Origin: an uncultured Opitutia bacterium
Lineage (GTDB): Bacteria; Verrucomicrobiota; Verrucomicrobiia; Opitutales; Opitutaceae
DNA length: 45,017 bases
Reading direction: 5' to 3'
Assembly: GCA_903830425.1 (NCBI GenBank)
Contig: CAIKTR010000047.1
Coordinates: 1 to 45,017 of the forward strand
Position 1 is the first letter of the stretch; each line of letters starts with the position of its first letter. The notes under the pieces were generated by a model. It saw only the letters and a list, made by a program, of their open reading frames with translations, was not told the origin of the DNA and did no database searches. Position numbers and translations under genes: made by a program. This document shows, one piece after another, positions 44,925-45,017 of this stretch.

Positions 44925-45017
44925 GTCCGCCGCGGTCCATCGCCACGCGCGCCGGGGACGACGGCACCACCAGCCTGCTCTACGGCCAGCGGGGGCCAAA
45001 GGTCCACTTCCCGATCC
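44921..45017 (+). CDS. Cob(I)alamin adenosyltransferase (PduO-type), N-terminal fragment
   Basis: Cut by the window end. From 44936 the translation reads SIATRAGDDGTTSLLYGQR, matching the conserved N-terminus of PduO-type ATP:cob(I)alamin adenosyltransferases (SIYTRTGDDGTTGL in typical members), which make adenosylcobalamin. The start is uncertain. The codon in front of Ser, where Met is expected, is CGG. The only near-cognate start in frame is CTG at 44921, which overlaps the def stop by 4 bases. No ATG, GTG or TTG is found in this frame within the preceding 100 bases. The gene may use a rare start codon, or there may be a mutation or sequence error. Confidence 0.65.
   Translation, partial: MSPPRSIATRAGDDGTTSLLYGQRGPKVHFPI

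Overview
The window is very GC-rich, densely coded chromosomal DNA with about 36 protein genes, no RNA genes, and no insertion sequences, phage genes or CRISPR. Protein similarity recalled from memory points to Verrucomicrobiota, probably the Opitutaceae. The signs are LPxYVVRE-type secreted proteins, a Gld-type ABC cluster, MoxR/DUF58/transglutaminase genes next to an mre cluster, and almost no Shine-Dalgarno sequences. The taxonomic call is an inference; no marker RNA is present.

Layout. 1-4064: the end of tadA, Mn-type superoxide dismutase, a TolB-like propeller protein, an Mrp-type ATPase that lacks its usual CxxC, a small conserved protein and rpmG. 4132-7067 (minus): an EIIA-like/diadenylate cyclase fusion, an isolated nuoA and a DUF362-like secreted protein. 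7180-11206 (plus): dnaG-rpoD-tatA, closed by a strong terminator. 11268-13586 (minus): a large CPA2 cation/proton antiporter with TrkA-C-like domains. 13727-18188 (plus): mreB-mreC-mreD-mrdA, the cell-elongation machinery. 18175-22634 (minus): moxR-DUF58-transglutaminase, converging on mrdA with a 14-base overlap of the coding ends. 22745-24351 (minus): a 3-hydroxyisobutyrate-dehydrogenase-like oxidoreductase and an MTAP/PNP-family phosphorylase. 24560-27652 (plus): a CE7 acetyl esterase, two uncharacterised proteins and birA. 27717-35871 (plus): a Gld-type ABC exporter (ATPase, permease, GldG-like auxiliary, DUF4340) followed by a large AsmA-like protein. 35977-39903 (plus): a 1308-residue hybrid histidine kinase. 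39914-41158 (minus): a sulfatase-fold protein that has lost its catalytic residues. 41244-44293 (minus): an uncharacterised two-gene membrane/coiled-coil operon. 44355-45017 (plus): peptide deformylase and the start of a cobalamin adenosyltransferase.

Most genes are housekeeping: replication and transcription initiation, cell shape, translation, respiration and biotinylation. The least conventional parts are the EIIA/diadenylate cyclase fusion, the probable pseudo-sulfatase, the Mrp variant, the two-gene operon at 41244-44293, the ABC/AsmA cluster, and an inverted repeat over the probable promoter of the hybrid kinase. All functional calls come from reading translated sequence; no database search was possible.
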